Translations under genes and position numbers: made by a program | The notes under the pieces: generated by a model | Seen by the model: only the letters and a program-made list of their open reading frames with translations | Databases searched by the model: none | Told to the model about the DNA's origin: nothing | From: CAYJFQ01 sp964369955 | GTDB taxonomy: Bacteria > Bacillota_I > Bacilli_A > Erysipelotrichales > Erysipelotrichaceae | Direction: 5' to 3' | Assembly: GCA_964369955.1 (NCBI GenBank) | Contig: CAYJFQ010000001.1 | Coordinates: 1 to 64,000 of the forward strand | Length of the DNA stretch: 64,000 nucleotides | Shown here: piece after piece, positions 53,864 to 61,990 of the stretch | Layout of the letters: the number at the start of each line of letters is the position of its first letter | Position numbering within the stretch: position 1 is the first letter of the stretch

Positions 53864-54541
53864 ATGTATTTAACAAATGATTTAGTAGCATTTTTTGATA
53901 TAGCAATAATTCTTATCCTAATTGCGGGTGTAGGTTTTGGTGTTATGCAAGGATTTTTAATCCAACTTTTAAACTTATTATCTTTATTAGTCGCTTTGTT
54001 GGCGGCCTATTTATATGCACCTGTACTAGCAAAGAATATTCTTATTTATAATTTTGCAGCAGAGTATATTGATAACACTGCTTTATCTGATGTTGTTAAT
54101 TATAATTTGAACCAGTTTATTTGGTTTGTAATTATCTTTATTATTGTTTCTATTCTTTTAAGTTTCTTGAAAATTATTATTAATAGGGTAGGTAAACTTC
54201 CGGTTTTAAAACACTTTAATCGTTTTTTGGGCGGGGTGTTTGGAGCTATTAAATCTATTTTAATTTTAGTGTTTGCTAGCTTTCTATTATCTACACCTCT
54301 GTTTTTGAATGGTGTTGAATTTAAAGATAAAACACTATTAAGAGTTTTAGATAATATTACTGAACAAGGCTTCTCAATAGTTGGTAGCTATTTTGACAAT
54401 AGTGAGTTAGTTCAAGAATTAATTAATAATCCAGCTTTTGTAATCGAAAATAGAAGAGAAGATGTTGAAAATTGGTTAATTAGTAATGGTTATACTGACA
54501 CTGAGGCTAAGGATATTTTAGATTCATTTATTTATGAATAA
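53864..54541 (+). CDS. CvpA family membrane protein
   Basis: The 225-residue protein has four membrane segments in residues 10-165, with the CvpA pattern GVMQGFLIQLLNLLSLLVALLAAYL, FLKIIINRVGKLPVLKHFNRFLGGVFG. The C-terminal 55 residues are soluble and acidic. Function is unclear: CvpA was linked to colicin V production and membrane integrity. AGAGGT precedes the ATG. Bacilli often have it just before mutS2, as here. Confidence 0.85.
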   Translation: MYLTNDLVAFFDIAIILILIAGVGFGVMQGFLIQLLNLLSLLVALLAAYLYAPVLAKNILIYNFAAEYIDNTALSDVVNYNLNQFIWFVIIFIIVSILLSFLKIIINRVGKLPVLKHFNRFLGGVFGAIKSILILVFASFLLSTPLFLNGVEFKDKTLLRVLDNITEQGFSIVGSYFDNSELVQELINNPAFVIENRREDVENWLISNGYTDTEAKDILDSFIYE

Positions 54542-56846
54542 AATGTTTGTAAATGTAGATAGTGTAAATTTTGATTCATATGTAGAGTTAGTTGCTAACT
54601 CTACATCTTTTGATTTGTCAAAACAAGACATAATTAATGCAGATTTTATAGAAGATTTTGATTTGAATAAGTCAGTACTTTTAACTAATGATGAGTGTTA
54701 TAATCTTCTATCTAAAGAAGGTGACCTAAGTTTTTATGGTTTATTAAACATCAATGAGATACTATTGAAAGCTAATAAGCATATTGTTTTAACTAATTCC
54801 GAGTTTTTAATTATTAGAAATCATTTATTAAAAGCTATAGAGGTAGATGATTATTATAAGAATAAGAAAGAAGAATCGTTAAGATTTGATAATATCTTTA
54901 AAAATGTCAAAAAGGACAGCGCACTTTTAAAGGCAATTGATCGTGTGTTTTTATCTTCTGGGGAGTTTAATGTTAATTGTTCACAGGTATTAATTGAACT
55001 TGACTCAAAAATAGGTGCATTAGTTAAAAATATCAATAATACCTGTATGACATATCAAAAGAATAATCTTGATAAACTGATGGAGAACATTGTTTATCAA
55101 AGGAATAATCGTTACTGCTTACTTTTAAAAAGTCATCACCGTAATTTAAAGGGAATAGTTTTAGGAGAATCCAGTTCAAAGTTAGCTATTTATTTTGAAC
55201 CAGATATCATTATTGAATTAAATAATAAACTTGTTGAGTTAAAAGAAGAGTTTAATAACGAAGTGGAACGCATTTTAAAGGAATTAACTGAATTGATTGG
55301 TAAAAGTGGTGAAACTTTAAGGGTAAATCAAGAGCATTTTGTGATGATTGATGTTTATTTTGCGAAAGCTCGTTTTATGTCTGATCAAAAAGCAATTAAT
55401 GCTAGTTTAAGTGATGATTTAGTTTTAGATTTAGTTGGTGCTCGTCATTTTGAAATACCAATTGAGCAAGTAGTGAGAAATGATTACTACTTAGACAATA
55501 AGAAAAGAATGTTATTAATAAGTGGTCCTAATACCGGAGGTAAAACTGTTAGTTTAAAAACAATTGCTATTAGTTTACTTGCTACTTACTATGGTTTACC
55601 AGTTCTTGCTTACCAAGCAACAATAGGTAAGTTCAATAAGATGTTTATTGATATTGGTGATTTACAATCAATCGCTTCTTCACTGTCTTCATTTTCTTCG
55701 CATTTAAAAACTATTAAAGATATAGTGGATAATTGTGATGAGAGATCAATGGTTTTAGTTGATGAAATAGGTAATGGAACCGATCCTAATGAAGGCTCTT
55801 CTTTTGCATTAGCAGTTTTAGATTACCTATTAGAACACAAATCTTATGGAGTTATTACAACTCACTTTAATCAACTAAAAGAATACGCCTTAAGCAAAAA
55901 TGATTTAGATATTGCTGCAATGGAGTTTGATTTAGATAAACAATTACCTACTTATCGAGTAATTAAAGATCATACAGGAAGTTCTTATGGTTTATTGATT
56001 GCGAGAAAATATGCAATTAAAGAAGAAATAGTTAAAAAAGCTTTTGAATATTTGAAGGAAAATACTAGTGATACCGACATCTTAATTGAAAAGTTAAATC
56101 TAAGAATTTCATTATTGCATGAGAAAGAAATGCAATTAAATAAACAACAGAGTGAAGTTGATTTGATCAAAGAGGAGTTGTTACTTAAATCAAAAAAATA
56201 TGAAAATTATCGATCAGAATTAGAAAATCAGTATCATGAATTATATAATCAACAGTTGTTAACTTTAAAAAAACAAGCTGATAAATTATTTGAAAATTAT
56301 GAAACTACAAAACAAGATCATTTGAATATCCAACTTCAAAGAGAATTAGATAAGTTAGCTAGTATTGAATCTACACATGAAGCAAATGATATTTTCGTGG
56401 TTGATGATTACATTAAAATAAAGAGCACTGGACAAATTGGTAAAGTAATTGAAGTGAAAGGTAATAATGTTGTAGTAGAAGTCAATGGAATTAAGTTAAA
56501 GACTAAAACAAACAAGTTAGATAAAACTGAATATGAAGTTAAAAAAGAAAAATCTCTAGTAAGTCGTCCAAAAAGTAAATCTGGTTTAGCTTTATCTTTA
56601 AATATTGTTGGACTAAGGGTTGATGAAGCAATACCTGAAGTTAGCAAATATTTAGATGATTGTTTATTAAATAATTATCCAAGTGCAACAATCATCCATG
56701 GTGTAGGTACAGGGGCTCTGAAAAAGGCAGTTTGGGATTTATTGAATAAGTGTAAATTTGTAAGTGAATATCGCTTAGGTGAAATTTATGAAGGTTTCAG
56801 CGGCGTTACTGTTGTTAGTTTTGGGGATAAAAATGCTAAAAAATAA
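54534..56846 (+). CDS. mutS2: Endonuclease MutS2
   Basis: The 770-residue protein has the MutS core with Walker A SGPNTGGKTVSLKT, DIGDLQSIASSLSSFSSHL, the Walker B MVLVDEIGNGTDPNEG and TTHFNQL. A coiled-coil insert and a C-terminal Smr nuclease domain follow (IVGLRVDEA, IIHGVGTGALKKAV). MutS2 is implicated in ribosome rescue or anti-recombination. It starts inside the cvpA end (TTATGAATAA) with a weak ribosome binding site. Its end overlaps uvrC by 14 bases. Confidence 0.95.
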   Translation: MNKMFVNVDSVNFDSYVELVANSTSFDLSKQDIINADFIEDFDLNKSVLLTNDECYNLLSKEGDLSFYGLLNINEILLKANKHIVLTNSEFLIIRNHLLKAIEVDDYYKNKKEESLRFDNIFKNVKKDSALLKAIDRVFLSSGEFNVNCSQVLIELDSKIGALVKNINNTCMTYQKNNLDKLMENIVYQRNNRYCLLLKSHHRNLKGIVLGESSSKLAIYFEPDIIIELNNKLVELKEEFNNEVERILKELTELIGKSGETLRVNQEHFVMIDVYFAKARFMSDQKAINASLSDDLVLDLVGARHFEIPIEQVVRNDYYLDNKKRMLLISGPNTGGKTVSLKTIAISLLATYYGLPVLAYQATIGKFNKMFIDIGDLQSIASSLSSFSSHLKTIKDIVDNCDERSMVLVDEIGNGTDPNEGSSFALAVLDYLLEHKSYGVITTHFNQLKEYALSKNDLDIAAMEFDLDKQLPTYRVIKDHTGSSYGLLIARKYAIKEEIVKKAFEYLKENTSDTDILIEKLNLRISLLHEKEMQLNKQQSEVDLIKEELLLKSKKYENYRSELENQYHELYNQQLLTLKKQADKLFENYETTKQDHLNIQLQRELDKLASIESTHEANDIFVVDDYIKIKSTGQIGKVIEVKGNNVVVEVNGIKLKTKTNKLDKTEYEVKKEKSLVSRPKSKSGLALSLNIVGLRVDEAIPEVSKYLDDCLLNNYPSATIIHGVGTGALKKAVWDLLNKCKFVSEYRLGEIYEGFSGVTVVSFGDKNAKK

Positions 56847-58563
56847 AATTGCTCAATTGCCTGATAATCCAGGTTGTTATTTAATGAAGAATAGTTCTTC
56901 AGACGTTATATATGTTGGAAAAGCAAAGAATCTTAAAAACAGAGTAAGTAGTTATTTTAAAGGTGCACATGATTATAAAACTACAAAATTAGTGAGTAAT
57001 ATTGCCGATTTTGATTACATTGTTACTAATAACGAAAAAGAAGCACTCATTTTAGAAAGTAATCTAATTAAAAAGCACCGTCCAATTTATAATATTCTCT
57101 TGTTAGATGATAAATCTTACCCTTATATTAAAATTTCAAATGAAAAATATCCGACAGTAACTGTAGTTAGGGAATCAAAAAAAGATAATAAAGCGTTATA
57201 TTTTGGACCATACCCCAAATCAACTAATGCTAATTTGATTGTAAATATTATTAATGAACTTTTCCCTTTAAAAAAATGTCGAAAAATGCCTAAAAAAACT
57301 TGTCTTTATTATCACCTTAGACAATGTTTGGGAATGTGTGAATATCAAATAAGTAATGATGTTTATCAAAATATGCTAATTGAAATTAAAGCATTACTAA
57401 AAAATAATCAAAAAGATTTAGTGACATTGCTTGAATCACGTATGCAAGAAGCGTCGCTATCGGAAAGATATGAAATTGCCCAAAAGTACAAAAATAATTT
57501 AGAAGCTTTAAAAGATGTTGCAACAAGACAAGGAGTGCAAACTATCAAAATGGTAGATAGCGATATAGTTAATTATGCTATTAGTCATGGATTTATTGCA
57601 TTTCAAGTTTTAATGATTAGAGAAAATATGTTACTCGATAAAATTGTAAGAGTGTATTCATATTATGGTAACTTGCAGGATGATTTCCAATCTTTTATTA
57701 GTCAGTACTTAAAAATAAGAATGAATGATGTAAAAACTATTGTGCCCAATGAAATTGATATCTCTAATTTTGAAAATATTAGTTCTTATAAAAAAAGTAA
57801 GTATGATTATCTTTTAGATTTAGCGGCTAAAAATGCAAAAATTGCCATTTATCAAAAAGTTGATTTAAGCGATGGTAAATTAAAAATAATTGAAAATGGA
57901 ATTAGAGAATTAGAAGAAATATTAAAAGTAAAACTCTCAAGAATCGAAATGTTTGATAATTCTCATTTAAGTGGAACAAATAATGTATCAGCAATGGTTG
58001 TTAATCAATCTGGAGTATTTACAAAAAAAGATTATCGACTTTACAATTTAGATAAATATCGAAGTGATTTAGATTCATTCAAAGAGGTTGTCTATCGACG
58101 TTTTTTAAAAGCAAAATCTGAAAAAAATAATCATCCTTGTGACCTGTTAGTAATGGATGGCGGTTTTCAGCAAGTAAAAGTAGCCAAAGAAATTAGAGAT
58201 GCCTTATATTTAGACTTCAAGATTATCGGTTTAAGCAAGGATGATAAACATCAAACTTCAAAAGTAATTGATGAACAAGGAAATAAATTGAATGTCAATA
58301 AATCTCAAGATGCATTTCTATTTTTAAGTCAATTACAAGATGAAGCGCATCGCTTTGCCATTACATTTCAAAAGAAAAAAAGAAGTAAAGCAATGACTTT
58401 TTCATTGTTAGATGATTGTCCAATGATTGGAGAATCACGCAAGGAAATTATATTAAATAATTACAAAAACATCAAAGAAGTACAAAAAGCAACAATTAAT
58501 GAACTTCAAGATTTATTAGGAGAAAAAGTAGGGGAGGCACTTTATAAACATTTAAGAAATTAG
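56833..58563 (+). CDS. uvrC: Excinuclease ABC subunit C
   Basis: I start this 576-residue protein at the ATG at 56833, with GGGGAT upstream. Upstream in-frame codons lie inside mutS2. The N-terminal GIY-YIG nuclease starts IAQLPDNPGCYLM and continues with IYVGKAKNLKNRVSSYF. The UVR domain is around residue 195-225 and the C-terminal endonuclease V-like domain has MFDNSHLSG and VMDGGFQQV. The C-terminal helix-hairpin-helix is present. UvrA and UvrB are elsewhere. Confidence 0.95.
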   Translation: MLKNKIAQLPDNPGCYLMKNSSSDVIYVGKAKNLKNRVSSYFKGAHDYKTTKLVSNIADFDYIVTNNEKEALILESNLIKKHRPIYNILLLDDKSYPYIKISNEKYPTVTVVRESKKDNKALYFGPYPKSTNANLIVNIINELFPLKKCRKMPKKTCLYYHLRQCLGMCEYQISNDVYQNMLIEIKALLKNNQKDLVTLLESRMQEASLSERYEIAQKYKNNLEALKDVATRQGVQTIKMVDSDIVNYAISHGFIAFQVLMIRENMLLDKIVRVYSYYGNLQDDFQSFISQYLKIRMNDVKTIVPNEIDISNFENISSYKKSKYDYLLDLAAKNAKIAIYQKVDLSDGKLKIIENGIRELEEILKVKLSRIEMFDNSHLSGTNNVSAMVVNQSGVFTKKDYRLYNLDKYRSDLDSFKEVVYRRFLKAKSEKNNHPCDLLVMDGGFQQVKVAKEIRDALYLDFKIIGLSKDDKHQTSKVIDEQGNKLNVNKSQDAFLFLSQLQDEAHRFAITFQKKKRSKAMTFSLLDDCPMIGESRKEIILNNYKNIKEVQKATINELQDLLGEKVGEALYKHLRN

Positions 58564-58568
58564 ATGTG

Positions 58569-58584
58569 TGATATAATAAAATTA
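58569..58584 (+). promoter_or_regulatory. Extended -10 promoter, leaderless start of murI
   Basis: TGA-TATAAT (58569-58577), six bases, then the ATG at 58584. No ribosome binding site is visible. Confidence 0.65.
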
Positions 58585-59330
58585 TGAAAGTAGGAATAAT
58601 AGACTCAGGATTAGGTGGAATTGGGGTATTTAAAGCTATATTAATGGCAAACCCAAGAGCTCAAGCAATATGTTTAGCTGATCAAAAAAACGCACCTTAT
58701 GGAAATAAAGATAAAGATGCACTAAAAGTGATAACGAGAAATAATATTCAGTGGTTAGCATCTTTAGGTGTGAATCAAATTTTACTAGCTTGTAATACAA
58801 CAACTTCATTAGTGTTAGATGAGTTAAAGCCGGAATTTCCAAACCTTAAACTTATCGGAATTATTGATATGACTTGTGAACAATTAATGGGTACAGATTA
58901 TAATAATCTATTAGTATTAGCAACTTCTGCTACTGTTTCTAGCAAAAAATATTTAGAAAATATTAACAAATATCTACCTAACTGTAATGTGTATCAGCAT
59001 CCATTAAAAGAATTGGCTGGGATGATTGAAAATAACGAAAATAGAAGAATAATAAGTAAGTATTTAGAGCAAGAGTTAGAACCGTACATTGATAAAGTAG
59101 AAGGAGTTGTTTTAGGGTGTACACATTATCCAATTGTCAAAAAAGAAATTGAACAGATTTTAGGGGTTGACATCTTTGACTCAAACATTGCTGCTTCAAA
59201 TTATGACTTTAACTTTACAAGTCTACAAGATTTTATTGAAGTATATACAACAGGGGATCCAAGCAATACTGAAAAACAAGTTAAAAAATTATATGGTTTA
59301 AAAATTAAGATTAAGAGTGCACAAACATGA
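58584..59330 (+). CDS. murI: Glutamate racemase
   Basis: MurI makes D-glutamate for peptidoglycan. The 248 residues have IIDSGLGGIGVFKA, NAPYGNK, ACNTTTS with the first catalytic Cys, and GCTHYPIV with the second. Length is slightly short of the usual 260-270. It has a leaderless promoter in the uvrC-murI gap and overlaps the next gene by four bases. Its presence with mltG shows a walled cell, not a wall-less Mollicute. Confidence 0.95.
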   Translation: MKVGIIDSGLGGIGVFKAILMANPRAQAICLADQKNAPYGNKDKDALKVITRNNIQWLASLGVNQILLACNTTTSLVLDELKPEFPNLKLIGIIDMTCEQLMGTDYNNLLVLATSATVSSKKYLENINKYLPNCNVYQHPLKELAGMIENNENRRIISKYLEQELEPYIDKVEGVVLGCTHYPIVKKEIEQILGVDIFDSNIAASNYDFNFTSLQDFIEVYTTGDPSNTEKQVKKLYGLKIKIKSAQT

Positions 59331-59794
59331 AAATCCTAGTAACTAGTGATAATCATGGAAAGTTTTCAACTTTAAAGAAATTAAAAGAAGTTTATAAGGA
59401 TTATGATCTATTTTTACATTGTGGTGATTGTGAAACATCTAAGGAACAATTGTATGATTTTCTTTCTGTCGCAGGAAACAATGACTATTTGTTGGATTTA
59501 CCTGATGAAAGAATTGTGAATGTTGATGGCATTAAGTTACTTTTAACTCATGGACATCGATATTATGGAAGAGGTAAGTTAATAGAGAAGGCTAAGAAAC
59601 TACGGTGCAAAATCGTTTGTTTTGGTCATTCGCACTCTCCCTTGATCAGTGAAGCTGAAGGCGTTTTATTATTGAATCCTGGTTCACTTAGAAATAATCG
59701 TGATGGGAGTTCACCAAGTTATATGATATTAGAAGTTGTAAATGGAGAAGTTATTTCAGTCAATATTCTTAGATACAATGATTTAGAGACTTAG
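59327..59794 (+). CDS. YfcE/MJ0936-family metallophosphoesterase
   Basis: This 155-residue binuclear metallophosphoesterase has TSDNHG, HCGDCE, VAGNNDY, THGHRYYG and FGHSHSP, in the usual order. Members hydrolyse small phosphodiesters, but the physiological substrate is unknown. It overlaps murI by four bases, as often seen with murI or rdgB in Bacilli. It is the last gene before a gene-poor stretch. Confidence 0.9.
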   Translation: MKILVTSDNHGKFSTLKKLKEVYKDYDLFLHCGDCETSKEQLYDFLSVAGNNDYLLDLPDERIVNVDGIKLLLTHGHRYYGRGKLIEKAKKLRCKIVCFGHSHSPLISEAEGVLLLNPGSLRNNRDGSSPSYMILEVVNGEVISVNILRYNDLET

Positions 59795-59892
59795 TTATTA
59801 TTTCTGCTTTTTGTTTCTAATTTAATTTTGGTTATTCATATTTTAAGTTGTTAGATAGCATATAATTATAATAATTTAAGCAGAGTTATTGA

Positions 59893-60270
59893 TACCTTGT
59901 TTATTTTTCTCATTGCCACATTTATGTTTGGTTGAAATTTCTAAAGTATTTTTATGACAGTAAAGTACTTAAAATTAAAAATAATATTCTGGTAAATAAT
60001 ATCGCTAGAAAAAGTAACGAATATATGATGATTGTTTCAATTTCTAGATCTGAGGCTATGGATGATTTAGTAAGAAAATCTATTGAAAAAAATTCTAATT
60101 CCAATGTTTTATGTTTAGATCATGGAGTTGAGTATGTAACATAAAAAGAAGTGTAAAAAAATGAATAGAATGCACAAAATGTATTGTTATCTGTTGTAGA
60201 GGTGCGTTAATACTTGTTGTTATAGGTAATTATGGATCACTTATCAATATGATAACTCTTAATCAATATC
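59893..60270 (+). pseudogene. Possible gene remnant, unrecognised
   Basis: Bases 59795-60280 have no convincing gene. The open stretch from 59893 (possible TTG start at 59932) to 60144 encodes FLKYFYDSKVLKIKNN and a tail NVLCLDHGVEYVT. It has no ribosome binding site and no family I know. After its stop, the other frames give hydrophobic pieces (GALILVVIGNYGSLIN, about 60200-60250). The pattern suggests a decayed gene, but it could also be non-coding. Upstream, 59795-59890, shows only AT-rich sequence with TATAAT-like boxes. Confidence 0.3.
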
Positions 60271-60280
60271 GGAGGTAATT

Positions 60281-60637
60281 ATGGGAAGAAGAAAAAAAGA
60301 ATCGGAAGCCTTGGCTAAAGTGGTATATTGGATTATCCTTGCATTAGTTCTATTGATAAAGGGTGTTTTTAAAATGTTTGAAGATTTTTTTAAGACCACT
60401 AAAGAAATACAACATAATAGTCAAGGTAAAGAAGTGCTAAAAACCAATGATATTATTGATGGTGCATTTGTGGTTAATAAAAGTAGCAATTCTGATAATG
60501 AATTAGAAAAAGCAATGAAATTACATGAACTAAATGAACAAGAGAAATCTGAAGCTAGAAAAGGGAATTACGAAGTATTTAATTTTGAAGAAGAAAACAC
60601 TGAAGAAGATGATTACTATCATGAAGACATGTTGTAA
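60281..60637 (+). CDS. Unknown single-pass membrane protein with acidic tail
   Basis: I do not recognise this 118-residue protein. It has a basic N-terminus (MGRRKKES), one membrane helix (about 13-31), then a polar domain that becomes strongly acidic (EEENTEEDDYYHED) at the end. A perfect GGAGGTAATT precedes the ATG, which supports expression. Charge distribution predicts the C-terminus outside or the tail free in the cytosol; I cannot decide. No partner gene is adjacent. Confidence 0.6.
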   Translation: MGRRKKESEALAKVVYWIILALVLLIKGVFKMFEDFFKTTKEIQHNSQGKEVLKTNDIIDGAFVVNKSSNSDNELEKAMKLHELNEQEKSEARKGNYEVFNFEEENTEEDDYYHEDML

Positions 60638-60939
60638 TTTTGGATAAAGTTATTCAATTAATCTTTAATAATATATACATTTACTACAATAAGCCCTACT
60701 ATAGTTATTTAATATCAAAAGATATGCTTTATAATATCGTTTAGAATAAGACTTATATTCTAAGTAGCGTCAAAAGATAAGCAACATATGTTAGTTTTAT
60801 AAACGGAACAAAAATAGAAGAGAATCGGATGAATTTGTATCATTAATTAGGCTCCTTCTCTCTTGTATATATAATAGGTAGATGCTTCTTAAATATATTT
60901 TTCCATTTTTAATTTCTATTTCGAAGTAATATTAAAAAA
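60638..60939. other. Gene-poor spacer
   Basis: No gene is supported. AT-rich sequence with scattered stops in all frames. An imperfect inverted repeat, AGAAGAGAA (about 60810) to TTCTCTCTT (about 60857), is present and weak. Otherwise I see nothing. Confidence 0.5.
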
Positions 60940-60993
60940 ATGACTCCTATCAGTTAATTGGATTATACCCAATTTTCTAACTTTTGGAGTCAT
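60934..60993 (-). terminator. Long hairpin and T-run downstream of tRNA-Arg
   Basis: On the minus strand, ATGACTCC pairs with GGAGTCAT. Inside it AGTT pairs with AACT and AATTGG with CCAATT around a GTATAAT loop. Seven T follow. It begins about 13 bases after the encoded CCA of the tRNA gene, so it probably terminates tRNA-Arg transcription. The length and multi-step stem are unusual for a terminator. Confidence 0.6.
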
Positions 60994-61005
60994 ATTATAT
61001 TCAAA

Positions 61006-61082
61006 TGGCGTCCATGAAGGGATTCGAACCCCTGACCGTGCGCTTAGAAGGCGCATGCTCTATCCAACTGAGCTACATGGAC
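61006..61082 (-). tRNA. tRNA-Arg (anticodon TCT)
   Basis: On the minus strand the acceptor GTCCATG pairs with CATGGAC. The D-arm has TAGCTCAGTTGG, the anticodon loop CTTCTAA gives TCT (reads AGA/AGG), and the T-arm has GGTTCGAATCC. CCA is encoded (61006-61008). AGA is the dominant Arg codon in this AT-rich genome, so this is a major tRNA. A TATAAT box on the minus strand at 61094-61099 lies just upstream. Confidence 0.95.
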
Positions 61083-61203
61083 AAAATGCTATATTATAAT
61101 ATCAAATCTAACGACCTATTACAAGAATATTTTAAATAAAAATTTAAATTATTGGTTTAGTTGATATTGTTTATTGTTTAAAATGATAGTATATTAGATA
61201 AAT

Positions 61204-61902
61204 ATGAAAGATTACTACCAAAATAAATTAGAAGAAATTACACTCCTTATCAATCAGAATCAACTTGATGAGGCATATCAAATTATTGATGAAGAACTAA
61301 GAATGCCTTATATTCCAGATAACTTTGAAAAAGAATTGAAAGATCTTTTACCTTTATTTAATACTCTTAAAGTTGAGAGGTTGATTAATGACCCTCGAGA
61401 ACTTGGTGAGTTATTATCTGGAGACGATGATCGTACCTTATTAGCGATTACAAACTTAAATAAACTTAATTGCCGCAACTACTTAGATTTAATTGAAAAT
61501 TTTTTTATAAGTGATAGTAGGTTTATTTTTAAATCTCTAATTCTCGATATTTTGATTAATCAAGATTTAAATTATGTCATTAAGTTGATTAAAGATGGGG
61601 AAACTTTAGAAATTAATCCCAGTGCGTTAACTAGTGTAAATTGTAGTGAAGGTTTTATTTATTGCGAAAATAAATTAAACGAGTTGCTAAGTGATGATAA
61701 TCTAGGGGAACTAGCTATTTCTTATGAGTTATTAGCTTTGGTTGGATATCAAGTTTTACCTAGCGAAATAACTAAAGATGATTACTTATATAAAGCTATT
61801 ATTTTCAAGGTAAATAATATGTTTGGTAATAAAGAAAACTTAACAAAAGATTACTATGATTGTTACTTAAAATATCGTAAAATTTTAGATAATATCAGTT
61901 AA
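61204..61902 (+). CDS. Unknown helical repeat protein, DUF3196-like
   Basis: The 232-residue acidic, helical protein begins with a TPR-like helix pair (LEEITLLINQNQLDEAYQIIDEEL). The middle part is leucine-rich and helical. The general look fits DUF3196, a family I recall from Mollicutes and their relatives, but I cannot verify that. Upstream, TATATT (61190-61195) sits eight bases from the ATG with no ribosome binding site, so it may have a near-leaderless mRNA. It lies just before the tig-lon unit. Confidence 0.6.
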   Translation: MKDYYQNKLEEITLLINQNQLDEAYQIIDEELRMPYIPDNFEKELKDLLPLFNTLKVERLINDPRELGELLSGDDDRTLLAITNLNKLNCRNYLDLIENFFISDSRFIFKSLILDILINQDLNYVIKLIKDGETLEINPSALTSVNCSEGFIYCENKLNELLSDDNLGELAISYELLALVGYQVLPSEITKDDYLYKAIIFKVNNMFGNKENLTKDYYDCYLKYRKILDNIS

Positions 61903-61917
61903 TTAGATGTGTTATAA

Positions 61918-61945
61918 TTGACAAGATACTGTAATAGTATATAAT
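61918..61945 (+). promoter_or_regulatory. Sigma-A promoter of tig-lon
   Basis: TTGACA (61918-61923), a 16-base spacer and TATAAT (61940-61945). This is the best consensus promoter in the window, and a CIRCE-like operator follows directly. Confidence 0.85.
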
Positions 61946-61949
61946 GAAT

Positions 61950-61976
61950 ATAGCACTTAACACATTAGAGTGCTAA
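61950..61976 (+). promoter_or_regulatory. CIRCE operator (HrcA site) before tig
   Basis: ATAGCACTT - nine bases - GAGTGCTAA. The right arm is perfect against the consensus TTAGCACTC-N9-GAGTGCTAA and the left arm matches at seven of nine positions. It overlaps the expected transcription start, so HrcA would repress tig and lon until heat or unfolding stress. Confidence 0.88.
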
Positions 61977-61990
61977 GAAGGAGAAAACAG

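Noticed and set aside
59932..60144. Intact 70-residue gene starting at TTG
   Set aside because: There is no ribosome binding site, the start is rare, and open sequence continues upstream without a start; I treat it as a possible remnant.
60940..60993. Intact transposon terminal repeat
   Set aside because: There is no transposase and no partner repeat; position and T-run fit a tRNA terminator better.
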